DNA of 64,000 nt from PHAA01 sp964494735 (GCA_964494735.1 CAZBSD010000005.1:1-64000); one strand, 5' to 3'; positions 5,939 through 14,622 are shown, numbered from the stretch's first letter. Numbers and translations: made by a program. The notes: generated by a model from the sequence alone, not told the origin.

Positions 5939-8900
5939 ATGAGCTTTGTTCACCTGCATTGCCACACCCCTTTTTCATTTCTGGACGGGGCCAGCCAGGT
6001 GGAGGACCTGGTCCAGCGTGCTGCTGAACTGGAGATGCCCGCCCTGGCCGTAACCGATCATGACAACCTTTCCGCGGCGGTACAATTTGCCCAGGCGGCA
6101 GCCAAATTCGGGCTCAAGGCCATCCAGGGAGCAGAGGTGAGCCTGGCTGACGCCAGCCACCTGACCTTGTTGGCCGAGGACGCCCGGGGTTACGGTTCCC
6201 TATGCCGGTTGGTGACCCGTTCCCATCTCAGCAACCCCCGCGGCCAGCCGGCGGTCCAAGGAGCCGACCTGGAAGAGCTGCGGGGGGTGATAGTCCTGTC
6301 CGGCTGCCGGCAAGGCTCCATCCCCCGCTCCATCCTGAAGGGCGATTATCGGCAGGCCCGGCAGCAGGCCGAATATTATAAATCGCTATGGGGGCGGGGT
6401 TCTTTCTATATAGAATTGCAAAACCGGTTGCTGCCCGGCGACCATTACCTCAACCAGCGCCTGCTGGAGCTGGCCGGCGAGTTGGACCTGGAGGTGGTGG
6501 CCAGCAACAATGTGCATTACAGCCGCCATGAGGAGTTTTTCCTGCACGATGTGCTGGGCTGCGTGAAGAAGCTGATCACCGTCCATGACATCGCCCCAGG
6601 CCGCCCCTTGAATGGTGAGGGTTATATGAAAAGCAGCGCTCAGATGCAGGCCCTGTTCCCCCGCTGCCCGCAGGCCCTGGCCAACACCCTGCGTATCGCC
6701 GAGCGCTGTCAGCCATTCCTGCAGCAGTCAGTCTTTCATTTTCCCCGCTTCCCTCTCCCCCCCGGGCAGGAGGCGCATCTGGTCCTGCGCCAGCTGGTCT
6801 GGCAGGGAGCCCGGCGGCGCTGCCGCAAGATAACCCCGGCCATAACCGAGCGGCTCCAATATGAATTGGGGATAATCGAGCAGATGGGTTTCCCCGATTA
6901 CTTCCTGGTGGTTTGGGACCTGGCCCGCTATTCCCGCCAGGAAGGCATACGTTATGCCGGCCGGGGTTCGGCGGCCGACTCCCTGGTGGCTTATTGCCTG
7001 GGGATAACCGAGGTCGACTCCCTGCAGCGGGGGCTGCTGTTCGAACGCTTCATGAATCCGGAACGGGTAGGCATGCCCGATATCGATATCGACTTTGAAT
7101 CCCGTTACCGGGACAAGGTGATAGATTATGTCTACCAGAAGTATGGCTCTGAATATGTGGCCCGGGTAGCCACCTACAATACTTTCCGGGCCCGTTCTGC
7201 CTTGCGTGAACTGGGCAAAGCGCTGGGTTTCCCGGCGGCCGAACTGGACCCCTTGTGCAAGCGCATGCCTTTCTATGCCCGCGCCGATCAGATCCAGGCT
7301 CTCCTGCAGCGGCTGCCCGAGCTCAAGGACAGCCCTCTGCACCAGCCCCGCTATGAACTGCTCCTGGATTGCTGCGCCCGCCTGGCTGGGTTCCCCCGTT
7401 TCCTGGGCATGCACCTGGGCGGCCTGGTCATCAGCGACATCCCTATCACCAGCCTCACCCCCCTGCAGGAATCGGGACTGGGCCCGCTCATCAGCCAATT
7501 CGACAAGGATGATATCGAGGGGTTGGGACTGGTCAAGCTGGACCTCCTCTCCCTGCGCACCCTGTCGGTGATCCAGGACGCCACCGCCCAGATCCGTCAA
7601 TCGGGCCAGGTCATGGATTATGAGGCCATCCCCCTGGATGACCGGGACACCTTCGCTATGATCAACCGGGGCGAGACCATCGGCGTTTTCCAGTTGGAGA
7701 GCCCGGCCCAGCGTGCCTTGCAGACCCGTTTCCAGGCTTCCGAATTCGAGGATGTGGTGGCCAGCATGGCCCTGATCCGGCCTGGTCCCATCAAGGGCAA
7801 TATGGTCGATCCTTATGTGGCCCGCCGGTTAGGTCAGGAAGAGGTCAGTTACCTGCACCCCTGGCTGGAACCTATCTTGAAAAAAACCTACGGGGTGGTG
7901 CTTTTCCAGGAACAGGTGATCGAGATCGGCCGGGCCATAGCTGGATTCAGTCCGGCGGAGGCCGACCAGCTGCGCCGGGTGATGACTCACTCCCGTTCCC
8001 AGAAGATGATGGAGGAATTGGGCCGTAAATTCGTGGAACGTTCTGTCCAGCGCGGCATAGAGCCGGCCCTGGCCGAGGAGATATTTGAATGTATGCTGGG
8101 TTACGCCAGTTACGGATTCTGCGAGGCCCACGCCGCCGCTTTCGCCACCACCAGCTATAAATCGGCCTATCTGATCCAACATCACCCGGCCGAGTATTAT
8201 ACCGCCATCCTCAACCACCAGCCGATGGGGTTTTACCCGCCGCGCATAATTGGCAATGAAGCCCGGCGCCGGGGCATCACCATACTCCCCCCCGATGTTG
8301 GCTGCAGCCAGGCCGACTTTACAGTGGAGGGCGGGGCTATCCGGGTGGGGCTGAAGCAGGTCAAGGGACTGAGCGGGGCGGCCCGGGAATCTATCCTGGA
8401 CTCCCGGCGGCAGGCCGCTTACGCTTCACCGTTGGATTTCGTGGTACGCACTACCGTCCCCCAGGACAGCCTGGAAAACCTGGTGCGCTGCGGGGCCCTG
8501 GACAGTCTGTGCAGCCACCGGCGGTTCCTGTTGAGCCAGCTCTATGATTTTCTGGAACAAAGGCAGGCCCGGGAGAGCGGGGCTGGTTTGCTCTTCGAGG
8601 AAAGTTCTGCTCCAGCGGGCATGGATTTCAGTGATGCCGAGAAGCGCACCTGGGAATACAATCTGCTGGGGTTGTATGTAGGGGCACATCCCATGGCCGC
8701 TTGGCGCGGGGTCCTCCAGCAGAAGGGGTTCAGATCCAGCCGGGATCTGCCGGATTGCGCCTCCGGTATGACGGTGCGGGCCGCCGGTCTGTTGCTGCAT
8801 CCCCACCGTCCCCCTACCCGCAGCGGGCGCATCACCGTCTTCTTCTCCCTGGAAGATGAATACGGCATGATCGATGCCACCATGTTTGAAGACGTGTATA

Positions 8901-9037
8901 TGCGCTGCGGGGCCCACATATTTGGCCCCCGCAGAGGCCCTCTGCTGGCCTGGGGCAAGATCCACCGGCGCGGCGAAGGGGTGAGTCTGATCGTAGAACA
9001 GGTGCTGCCCTGGCCCTCATCTTCCCCCTCGGGCTAA
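5939..9037 (+). CDS. dnaE2: Error-prone DNA polymerase III alpha subunit (DnaE2/ImuC type)
   Basis: C-family DNA polymerase of 1032 residues. The PHP domain has HLHCHTPFSFLDG at the start and TDHDNL. The palm has GRGSAADSLVAYCLGIT, then PDIDIDF near residue 380 (two catalytic Asp) and VKLDLL near 535 (third Asp). The fingers, helix-hairpin-helix and an OB domain (TVRAAGLLLHPHRPPTRSGRITVFFSLED) follow. Replicative DnaE1 has about 1150 residues with a longer tail. The shorter length, the SOS promoter and the ImuB-like partner point to the translesion (DnaE2/ImuC) type. PHP metal ligands look mostly intact. A short replicative DnaE3-type enzyme is the alternative; the context argues against it. 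Confidence 0.85.
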   Translation: MSFVHLHCHTPFSFLDGASQVEDLVQRAAELEMPALAVTDHDNLSAAVQFAQAAAKFGLKAIQGAEVSLADASHLTLLAEDARGYGSLCRLVTRSHLSNPRGQPAVQGADLEELRGVIVLSGCRQGSIPRSILKGDYRQARQQAEYYKSLWGRGSFYIELQNRLLPGDHYLNQRLLELAGELDLEVVASNNVHYSRHEEFFLHDVLGCVKKLITVHDIAPGRPLNGEGYMKSSAQMQALFPRCPQALANTLRIAERCQPFLQQSVFHFPRFPLPPGQEAHLVLRQLVWQGARRRCRKITPAITERLQYELGIIEQMGFPDYFLVVWDLARYSRQEGIRYAGRGSAADSLVAYCLGITEVDSLQRGLLFERFMNPERVGMPDIDIDFESRYRDKVIDYVYQKYGSEYVARVATYNTFRARSALRELGKALGFPAAELDPLCKRMPFYARADQIQALLQRLPELKDSPLHQPRYELLLDCCARLAGFPRFLGMHLGGLVISDIPITSLTPLQESGLGPLISQFDKDDIEGLGLVKLDLLSLRTLSVIQDATAQIRQSGQVMDYEAIPLDDRDTFAMINRGETIGVFQLESPAQRALQTRFQASEFEDVVASMALIRPGPIKGNMVDPYVARRLGQEEVSYLHPWLEPILKKTYGVVLFQEQVIEIGRAIAGFSPAEADQLRRVMTHSRSQKMMEELGRKFVERSVQRGIEPALAEEIFECMLGYASYGFCEAHAAAFATTSYKSAYLIQHHPAEYYTAILNHQPMGFYPPRIIGNEARRRGITILPPDVGCSQADFTVEGGAIRVGLKQVKGLSGAARESILDSRRQAAYASPLDFVVRTTVPQDSLENLVRCGALDSLCSHRRFLLSQLYDFLEQRQARESGAGLLFEESSAPAGMDFSDAEKRTWEYNLLGLYVGAHPMAAWRGVLQQKGFRSSRDLPDCASGMTVRAAGLLLHPHRPPTRSGRITVFFSLEDEYGMIDATMFEDVYMRCGAHIFGPRRGPLLAWGKIHRRGEGVSLIVEQVLPWPSSSPSG

Positions 9038-9138
9038 AGCCGATTCACTCTCCGGCCTACCCTGTTGATGAATAAAAAACGCCAAAATTCAAATAATATC
9101 GGCACAACCATTATTCAAGCAGTAAAGGAGCTTTGAGG

Positions 9139-9369
9139 ATGAAGAAACATAAACCCGATGACCGCAGCGACAACGTAGAACGCATACAGTCCAACATCGA
9201 CAACACCCTGCGTAATATCGAGGCCGCTGAAGAAGTGATGGCGGCCACCCCGGACAGCAAAAAGAAGAAGGATCTAAAGGCCAAGAACGAACGCCGCAAT
9301 GATGCTTTGGACGCCATGCGCAATGAGATCAAGGACGAAGCCCACGACCGCCAAAAGCACAAAAAATAA
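9139..9369 (+). CDS. tlp: Small acid-soluble spore protein Tlp
   Basis: A 76-residue, highly charged protein: MKKHKPDDRSDNVERIQ, then NTLRNIEAAEEVM, KKKKDLKAKNERR and AMRNEIKDEAHDRQ. This is the Tlp family of minor spore-core proteins (PDDRSDNVEKLQ... NIEEAE... NxRR... RNEIxDE). It is expected to be made in the forespore and marks the organism as a spore former. The ATG at 9139 has AAGGAG eight bases upstream; a TTG two codons earlier lacks spacing. No forespore promoter could be defined. The gene stands alone about 100 nt after dnaE. Confidence 0.9.
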   Translation: MKKHKPDDRSDNVERIQSNIDNTLRNIEAAEEVMAATPDSKKKKDLKAKNERRNDALDAMRNEIKDEAHDRQKHKK

Positions 9370-9400
9370 CCGCTGGAAAAAGCGGTCACAAACCAGCAAC

Positions 9401-9438
9401 GGGCAGGTTACCGGTCCCATGACCAGGTAAGCCTGCCC
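9401..9438. terminator. Hairpin after tlp
   Basis: GGGCAGGTTACC (9401-9412) pairs with GGTAAGCCTGCCC (9426-9438) with one bulge. No clear T-run follows, so it is a weak terminator candidate for tlp. A shorter CCGCT/AGCGG hairpin lies just before it at about 9370-9385. Confidence 0.45.
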
Positions 9439-9494
9439 ATTCAAATGTCAGTATTTACAAAGTACCCCTGGCATGATCTAAATAAAATGACCCC

Positions 9495-9583
9495 ACATGC
9501 TCCCTACCGGGGAGGATGCAGCAGAACGCCTGCACCTTCATCATGGACCATGTTAACATGGTCCCTACCGGGGAGGATGCAGC
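9495..9583. repeat. Pair of 28-bp direct repeats around a perfect palindrome
   Basis: Bases 9495-9522 and 9556-9583 match at 27 of 28 positions with a 61-bp period, both containing CTACCGGGGAGGATGCAGC. Between them and partly inside the second lies the perfect 20-bp palindrome GGACCATGTTAACATGGTCC (9545-9564). The stretch 9370-9642 has no coding capacity that I can support. The repeats look like an intergenic repeat family or a binding-site pair. Confidence 0.7.
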
Positions 9584-9642
9584 TGCTAATGTCGGGCCGG
9601 ACCAAGGGAAATCATTAGCCTTGGCTAGCAGCCATTAAACTA

Positions 9643-10326
9643 TCAGTGCGTCCGGAGCCGGGCAAAGATAAGGTAGGAGTATACCATGGGTACGATGGCC
9701 ATCACCATGATGGCTCCAAAAAATATCGCTGCCGCCCAAGCCGTTTTGAATGGGGCCATTGCCAGGCACACCAGTCCGCATACCACCCATAGTTTGCCGC
9801 CCATACGATGGGTCTTCTGCCAGACCTCCTCGTTGGCCAGGGTCCAGGGGGTTTTGATACCGACGAAGTAGTTGTGGCGAAACTGCCCCATATAATTGCC
9901 GATTATGGTGAACAGCCCGGCCACCATGGCCTTTATCAGCACATCCACATCCACCCCATATCCTAAGGCGCTCAGGATAGTTACCCCATACAGGATGGCC
10001 ATGAAAAGCACCATTCCCCAGCGCAAAAAGGTGTAGGCACCGCGGAACCGGGGGTAGTTTTCGCGCTTGGGATCTATGACCGGCAGCACCAGCATCAGCA
10101 GGTAGATGCCCAGGGTCATCAGGGGGATAAAGAAGGCCCCTCCGAATTGGCCTTGGTAACCATCAACTTCACCCCGGATATTCCAGTGGCTGGGCACCTG
10201 GTCCGGCAATTGCGGATAAGCCAAGAGAGCAGTTAACACCAACCCTGCCATCACCACCCATATCGGCCATTCGCTCTTCAGATTCTCCCAGTTGAGGCGG
10301 TAGGTGGTCCCATTTTTCTGTTCCAT
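9643..10326 (-). CDS. SdpI-family membrane protein
   Basis: Polytopic membrane protein of about 227 residues with six predicted spans. Diagnostic parts are the DUF1648-like start (LLAYPQLPDQVPSHWNIRGEVDGYQGQF) and the SdpI signature near the end (NYFVGIKTPWTLANEEVWQKTHRMGGKLW). In Bacillus subtilis SdpI gives immunity to the SdpC toxin and sequesters the repressor SdpR. The chosen ATG has AAGGAGGAG eight bases upstream; longer in-frame starts lack a site. It lies downstream of an ArsR-type regulator, as in sdpRI. No SdpC-like toxin gene is in the window, so the true role may be broader membrane-stress signalling. Confidence 0.85.
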   Translation of the reverse strand: MEQKNGTTYRLNWENLKSEWPIWVVMAGLVLTALLAYPQLPDQVPSHWNIRGEVDGYQGQFGGAFFIPLMTLGIYLLMLVLPVIDPKRENYPRFRGAYTFLRWGMVLFMAILYGVTILSALGYGVDVDVLIKAMVAGLFTIIGNYMGQFRHNYFVGIKTPWTLANEEVWQKTHRMGGKLWVVCGLVCLAMAPFKTAWAAAIFFGAIMVMAIVPMVYSYLIFARLRTH

Positions 10327-10396
10327 CAGGCTCTCCTCCTTCATGGTGATAACCGATAGGTTTGACGTTGTCCCCCATAGATTATGGCGCTGCAGA

Positions 10397-10690
10397 TTAT
10401 TTACCTTCCGTTTCCTCTGCCACTCCCAACAGGTCATAGAACCAGCCGATCAGTTGCTGAAAAACGGTAGTATTCAAGGAATAGTAGATGTTCTGACCCT
10501 TTCTTATATCCTGGACCAGCTCGGCTTGTTTCAGGATGTTGAGGTGATGTGAGATACTGGGCTTGGTCATGGCGAAGTGGCTGGCGATATCACCGGCAGT
10601 CATGTCGCCTTCCTGCAGCATCTTGAGTATCTGGCGGCGATTGGCATCGGATAGCGCTTTGAACGCCTGACTGTAAGTCAAGATCACCAC
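10397..10690 (-). CDS. ArsR/SdpR-family transcriptional repressor
   Basis: A winged-helix regulator of 94-97 residues: FKALSDANRRQILKML, then MTAGDIASHFAMTKPSISHHLNILKQAELV and KGQNIYYSLN. No metal-binding Cys pair (ELCVCDL) is present, so it is not a metal sensor. It resembles SdpR, the autorepressor paired with SdpI. GTG at 10690 and TTG at 10681 are both possible starts; the GGGGTGG site favours the TTG. It is 70 nt upstream of the SdpI-like gene in the same direction. The palindrome at 10707-10732 just upstream is a likely operator. Confidence 0.85.
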   Translation of the reverse strand: MVILTYSQAFKALSDANRRQILKMLQEGDMTAGDIASHFAMTKPSISHHLNILKQAELVQDIRKGQNIYYSLNTTVFQQLIGWFYDLLGVAEETEGK

Positions 10691-10706
10691 CCCTGTCTCT
10701 CATATA

Positions 10707-10732
10707 GTTAGACATTTATCTAAATATCTAAC
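10707..10732. promoter_or_regulatory. Palindromic operator upstream of the ArsR/SdpR-like gene
   Basis: An imperfect 26-bp palindrome with arms GTTAGACATTTA and the near-mirror TAAATATCTAAC. It lies 17 bp upstream of the regulator start in an AT-rich promoter zone. ArsR-family repressors bind such dyads to control their own operon. No other supported feature was seen in 10733-10941. Confidence 0.6.
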
Positions 10733-10941
10733 TTAATTATATTCAGGCCCAGTGTGGAAATCAATAGTCTGCCAAAAATTTTATCGGCAACGGCAAGATC
10801 ATGCCGGTCACCGTTGGTTCTTGTTTATGGGCAATTGATCTGTTGGCCGTGGGTATTTCCGGCTCAGGGACGGGAAAGGGAGCCGACAAAGGCTTTGAGA
10901 AATGTGGACATGAGGTGTGGTGGCGGCAAAGCGGGAAGGCG

Positions 10942-11469
10942 TCAGCACTTCCAGTCGATCTTGGCCGGGTTGGTTTCATCTGCAACTGCCACCGCCTGCA
11001 GCGCTTCCATCATGCGTCCGCATTCGACCGCCGCACATTGCTCAAGTTGCTCCCACGGAGCTTTGGTTCCAAGAGCATCATAGGCCACCGCTAAAGCTCC
11101 ATATAAAGGAAGCCCAATACAGTGACGGGGTGAGTGGATGGTCGAGGCGCACTGACCGATGGCCCGGGCCGCGGCTTGGGCGGCGGGATGCGGGTCTGCT
11201 TCACGGGCGGCGGCATGGCACTCGAGAATTGACTTCTTCGCTGCAGGCAGCTTTATTGCTCCCGACAACCACTCCCGTGCGGCGCCGAGTGCATCCCCGG
11301 GCCGCGGGTCATGGGGGTAATGCTGGCTCCACAACGGTAATAGAACCCGCTCGGCATAATCGACCGCCCAATTGGCCAGGGTCGGTTTGCTTTGGGTTTC
11401 GATCAATTGCATGAGCGACTGTATATAGGGCGCTTGCCAGTCAGTCAGCATCTTGCGGGTTTTCGCCAT
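10942..11469 (-). CDS. Imm-5-like putative immunity protein
   Basis: A soluble helical protein of 175 residues. It has the pattern ANWAVDYAERVLLPLWSQHYPHDPRPGDALGAAREWLSG, then AKKSILECHAAAREA, AARAIGQCASTIHSPRHCIGLPLYGALAV and the end KIDWKC. This is the Imm-5 type domain, predicted to be an immunity protein in polymorphic-toxin systems; many solitary copies exist and their role is unproven. No toxin gene or secretion module is adjacent. The ATG at 11469 is preferred because GGGGG lies six bases before it; an ATG two codons upstream is the alternative. Confidence 0.65.
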   Translation of the reverse strand: MAKTRKMLTDWQAPYIQSLMQLIETQSKPTLANWAVDYAERVLLPLWSQHYPHDPRPGDALGAAREWLSGAIKLPAAKKSILECHAAAREADPHPAAQAAARAIGQCASTIHSPRHCIGLPLYGALAVAYDALGTKAPWEQLEQCAAVECGRMMEALQAVAVADETNPAKIDWKC

Positions 11470-11647
11470 TCTCATCCCCCATTCGATTATTTTCGGTCAG
11501 AAAAAATAACCGGGTAATCCCGGCTGAAAAACCGTCCAAAAGAAGAACAGCCGCATTGTGTGCAATAAGATTGAATCAAAGTACCCATTGCTCCTCAGTC
11601 GCAGACTTCATAATTACCCAGTTCCAGGACATTCTATCTCCATCTGC

Positions 11648-12484
11648 CTACCAGCCTCGGCTGCTGCCGCCTCCTCCGAAGGAACCGCCACCGCCTGAAC
11701 TGCCGCCAAATCCTCCTCCGCCGAATCCGCCGCCTCCAAAACCTCCTCCGCCTCTTCCTCCGCCGCGGAAAAAGGTCCCCAGGATGAAACCAAGGATAAA
11801 ACCGTTTAGGAACTTCTGGTCGAACCACACCAGCAGGATCAATCCTACCACCCATATTATCGTCACCCACCCGGGCATCTCACGGCTGGCGCCGCTGTCA
11901 GGGCGCTGGGCGGGGGTCATGTTGATGGTCACGCCGTATTCCTTGGCTACCTCGGCCACCACCGCTTTATAGCCATTGAGCAGACCCTGGTCATAGTTGC
12001 CCTGCTGGAAAAAGGGCACCATGTATTCGTCTTGGAGGCGGCCGGTCTTGCCATCCGGCAGGGCCCCCTCCAAACCGTAGCCCACCTCGATGCGGGATCT
12101 TCGTTCGGAAGGCACCACCAGGATCAATACCCCATTGTCCAGTTGGGCGTCGCCCAGCTGCCATTGCCGGCCGATCTGCAATCCTACCGACTCGATACCC
12201 TGTCCCTCCAGCGAATTCAAGGTGACCACCGCCACCTGGGCTTTGGTCTGGCGGGCCAGTTCCTGGCTGGTGCCGATGATCAGGGATTTGGTATCGCTGC
12301 TCATCACTCCGGCCTGATCCAATACATACAATTCCGGAGGCGGTGCCGGGATGGCCGCCTGAACAGGATGGGTGTTGATTGCCAACAGACCCATCAGGAA
12401 AAATAACCAGACCCATATTATAACCGACCAGGGGGCACGCTTTATCAAAGCCCCCGGTGTGTGGCGGGACGATAACCGGTCCAT
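11648..12484 (-). CDS. TPM-domain membrane protein with Gly-rich tail (YgcG-like)
   Basis: A 278-residue exported protein. It has a signal or anchor helix at about 19-38, a TPM (Psb32/phosphatase-like) domain at about 45-185 (YVLDQAGVMSS, VAVVTLNSLEGQGIESVG, DNGVLILVVPSERRSRIEVGYGLEG) and a second membrane span at about 203-225. The C-terminal tail is built of FGGGG repeats. TPM proteins commonly pair with LemA, which is the next gene upstream here. The function of the pair is not established. GAGGAG lies nine bases before the ATG. Confidence 0.85.
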   Translation of the reverse strand: MDRLSSRHTPGALIKRAPWSVIIWVWLFFLMGLLAINTHPVQAAIPAPPPELYVLDQAGVMSSDTKSLIIGTSQELARQTKAQVAVVTLNSLEGQGIESVGLQIGRQWQLGDAQLDNGVLILVVPSERRSRIEVGYGLEGALPDGKTGRLQDEYMVPFFQQGNYDQGLLNGYKAVVAEVAKEYGVTINMTPAQRPDSGASREMPGWVTIIWVVGLILLVWFDQKFLNGFILGFILGTFFRGGGRGGGGFGGGGFGGGGFGGSSGGGGSFGGGGSSRGW

Positions 12485-12503
12485 AGATTACAGCTCCTCT
12501 ATG

Positions 12504-13058
12504 TTAAAAATTAACCTGGGGAACTGTCTGGGCACTCTCATCCGCCTGGAAATACTCCCGGGCGTCGAATCCGAGCATGCCCGCCCAAATCGAGGTGGGG
12601 AAAGTCTTTATCCTGGTGTTGAAGGTCTGGACCGAATCGTTATAGTCTTTTCGAGAAGTGGCGATGCGGTTTTCGGTCCCGGCCAACTCATCCATCAGCT
12701 GGCGGAAATTGGCATCCGCCTTCAAGTTGGGGTAGTTTTCTACTATTACCAGCAATCTTGACAAGGTGGAACTCAATTCATCGTTGGCGGCGGCTGCTTC
12801 TCCCGGTGTTTTGGCTCCTACCAGGCTGGCCCGGGCGTTGGCCAGATTGTTCAATATCTCTTGCTCGTGGGCGGCGTAACCTTTGACGGTATTGACCAGA
12901 TTGGGGATAAGGTCGGCCCGGCGCTGCAATTGCACGTTGACCTGAGCCCATTGACTGTTGACGGTTTCGTTCATCTTAACCAGATTGTTGTAACTGCCTA
13001 CCGCGGAGAAGCCCAATAAGAGCACCACCGCCAAAACTATGATCCACGCTTTTTTCAA
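12504..13058 (-). CDS. lemA: LemA family protein
   Basis: A 184-residue protein with one N-terminal membrane helix (ALVVLLLGFSAVGSYNNLV-like, residues 5-22) and a long helical bundle facing out. The family pattern is clear: YNNLVKMNETVNSQWAQVNVQLQRRADLIPNLVNTVKGYAAHEQEILNNLANAR, then ENYPNLKADANFRQLMDELAGTENRIA and the end YFQADESAQTVPQVNF. It lies 20 nt upstream of the TPM gene and is surely in one operon with it. Confidence 0.95.
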   Translation of the reverse strand: MKKAWIIVLAVVLLLGFSAVGSYNNLVKMNETVNSQWAQVNVQLQRRADLIPNLVNTVKGYAAHEQEILNNLANARASLVGAKTPGEAAAANDELSSTLSRLLVIVENYPNLKADANFRQLMDELAGTENRIATSRKDYNDSVQTFNTRIKTFPTSIWAGMLGFDAREYFQADESAQTVPQVNF

Positions 13059-13107
13059 CCTGATCCCTCCTCCATATTGATAGCATCACCCAAAGTATAA
13101 CATTGTA

Positions 13108-13962
13108 TCAAATCTTGCGGGTAACGTATGCTACCCCGAGGGTTCCCGGTCCCACATGCAGACCGATGACCGGGCCGATAACTGAAATCGTCGCTGTCAG
13201 ACCGTAACGACTGTGGATCTCAGCGGCCAATTCGGCTGCCTTCTGCTCAGCCACCACATTGACTACCACTACCTGACTTAATCCCTGGGTCTGATGCAGA
13301 TGGTCCAGCAGATTCAATATGTTGTCCAGGGCAGCCCTGGTGCCGCGGGCCTTTTCGAATACCGTTACCTTGCCCTCGGAAAGATACAGGATCGGTTTTA
13401 TCTTCAGGATGGATCCCAACAAGGCCGCTGCTCCCCCAATACGTCCCCCCTTTTTCAGATATTCCAGGGTAGCCGGGACGAAATATAGGCCGCCACGAGC
13501 CTGCACGTCCCGGGCAGCGGCGGCCGCCTCCTCCAGCGACACGCCTTGCCGGACTGCTTCAGCGGCAGCCAATACCATCGAACCCATCGCCATACAGGTA
13601 GTGCGGGAGTCGATGATCTCGATCCGGGCTTGAGGATTGACCTGGAGGATGGATTGCTTGGCCCCGTAGGCGGATTGGCAGGTGCCGCTGAGATCTCCGG
13701 AGATGAATATGGCCAACACCTCGTCACCTTGGCTGATGATGCGGCTGAATACCTCCTCCATTTCGCCTTGGGATGGCTGGGAGGAGGTCGGGATAACACC
13801 CTCCCGGTCGATCTTGCCATAGAAATACCCGTAATCCACTTCGGTTTCCTTGAAGGACTCATCCGGGAAGATCACCGACAAAGGCACGATGGTCAGGTCA
13901 TACTCTTTTTGCAGATCGGCAGTGATGTAGGCGGTACTGTCGGTCACAACTTTTACGCTCAT
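13108..13962 (-). CDS. DegV family fatty-acid-binding protein
   Basis: A 284-residue DegV protein. KVVTDSTAYI starts the fold, and the hallmark TSQPSQGEMEE lies near residue 60. IDSRTTCMAMG and the C-terminal LHVGPGTLGVAYV also fit. DegV/FakB proteins bind a single fatty acid; some present it to the kinase FakA for phospholipid synthesis. No FakA is adjacent, so lipid specificity and partner are unknown. The start is ATG at 13962, five bases after GGAGG; a start four codons upstream is less well placed. Confidence 0.9.
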   Translation of the reverse strand: MSVKVVTDSTAYITADLQKEYDLTIVPLSVIFPDESFKETEVDYGYFYGKIDREGVIPTSSQPSQGEMEEVFSRIISQGDEVLAIFISGDLSGTCQSAYGAKQSILQVNPQARIEIIDSRTTCMAMGSMVLAAAEAVRQGVSLEEAAAAARDVQARGGLYFVPATLEYLKKGGRIGGAAALLGSILKIKPILYLSEGKVTVFEKARGTRAALDNILNLLDHLHQTQGLSQVVVVNVVAEQKAAELAAEIHSRYGLTATISVIGPVIGLHVGPGTLGVAYVTRKI

Positions 13963-14151
13963 ATAGACCTCCATTTCTATTAATAGGTAGTATTTCGGGA
14001 TATGTCCTCTCTTTCCTGCTTATGCTGGCAGAGGCTGGATTAATAACCGTTTCGGGATTATCAAATTATGGTAATATAATAGGATGAACCTGAGAGTCGG
14101 CTAAACCCCAGGACAGACGAGTTCAGACCATAACAACAAGGAGGATGACGG

Positions 14152-14622
14152 ATGGAAAAGCAACCCAGCTCCCGCACCTGCTTCATGTGCGGGCGCCAAA
14201 ATGATATAGGCCTGCATATGACCTGGTACAATGATTACCAGGCTCAGCAGATAAGGGCCGAACTGACAGTGCCGGAACACTTCAACGGCTACCCGGGAAT
14301 AGTACATGGCGGTATCGTAGCCGCCATCCTGGATGAGACCGCGGGGAGAGCCCTGATGCTCAACCGGGCCTTCGAGGAGACGTTCATAACCACCAAACTG
14401 GAGGTCAGGTATCACCAGCCTACTCCCACCAACCAGCCCCTGACCGTGACTGGTTGGATAGTCAAACGATTGGGCCGTTTTGCCCGGGTGGCAGCGGATA
14501 TACGACTGTCTGACGGCACGGTCTGTGCCGAATGCGCAGCTGCCGTGGCCCGGCCCCCTAAGAAGTTCATGGAACTGAGCGGCTGGGACAAAGAAAAACA
14601 ATACTGGCGGGTGGACGAGTAA
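14152..14622 (+). CDS. PaaI-like hotdog-fold thioesterase
   Basis: A 156-residue protein. The hotdog core includes FNGYPGIVHGGIVAAILDETAGRAL, with the HGG and catalytic acidic residue of the PaaI group, and TTKLEVRYHQPTPTNQPLTVTGW. The N-terminal CFMCGRQNDIGLHM resembles a small Cys pair seen in this subfamily. It would hydrolyse an acyl-CoA; the substrate is not evident. AAGGAGG lies before the ATG. A TATAAT at 14075-14080 may be its -10 box. Confidence 0.85.
   Translation: MEKQPSSRTCFMCGRQNDIGLHMTWYNDYQAQQIRAELTVPEHFNGYPGIVHGGIVAAILDETAGRALMLNRAFEETFITTKLEVRYHQPTPTNQPLTVTGWIVKRLGRFARVAADIRLSDGTVCAECAAAVARPPKKFMELSGWDKEKQYWRVDE

Noticed and set aside
6728..7600. Minus-strand open frame of 290 codons
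   Set aside because: A shadow of the GC-rich dnaE2 gene; the composition is His/Gln/Gly-biased and has no domain.
9495..9583. CRISPR array
   Set aside because: Only two repeat units, no further units at the same period and no cas genes in the window.
11556..11972. Proline-rich plus-strand frame
   Set aside because: Its PPPP runs are the reverse complement of the glycine-rich tail of the TPM protein.
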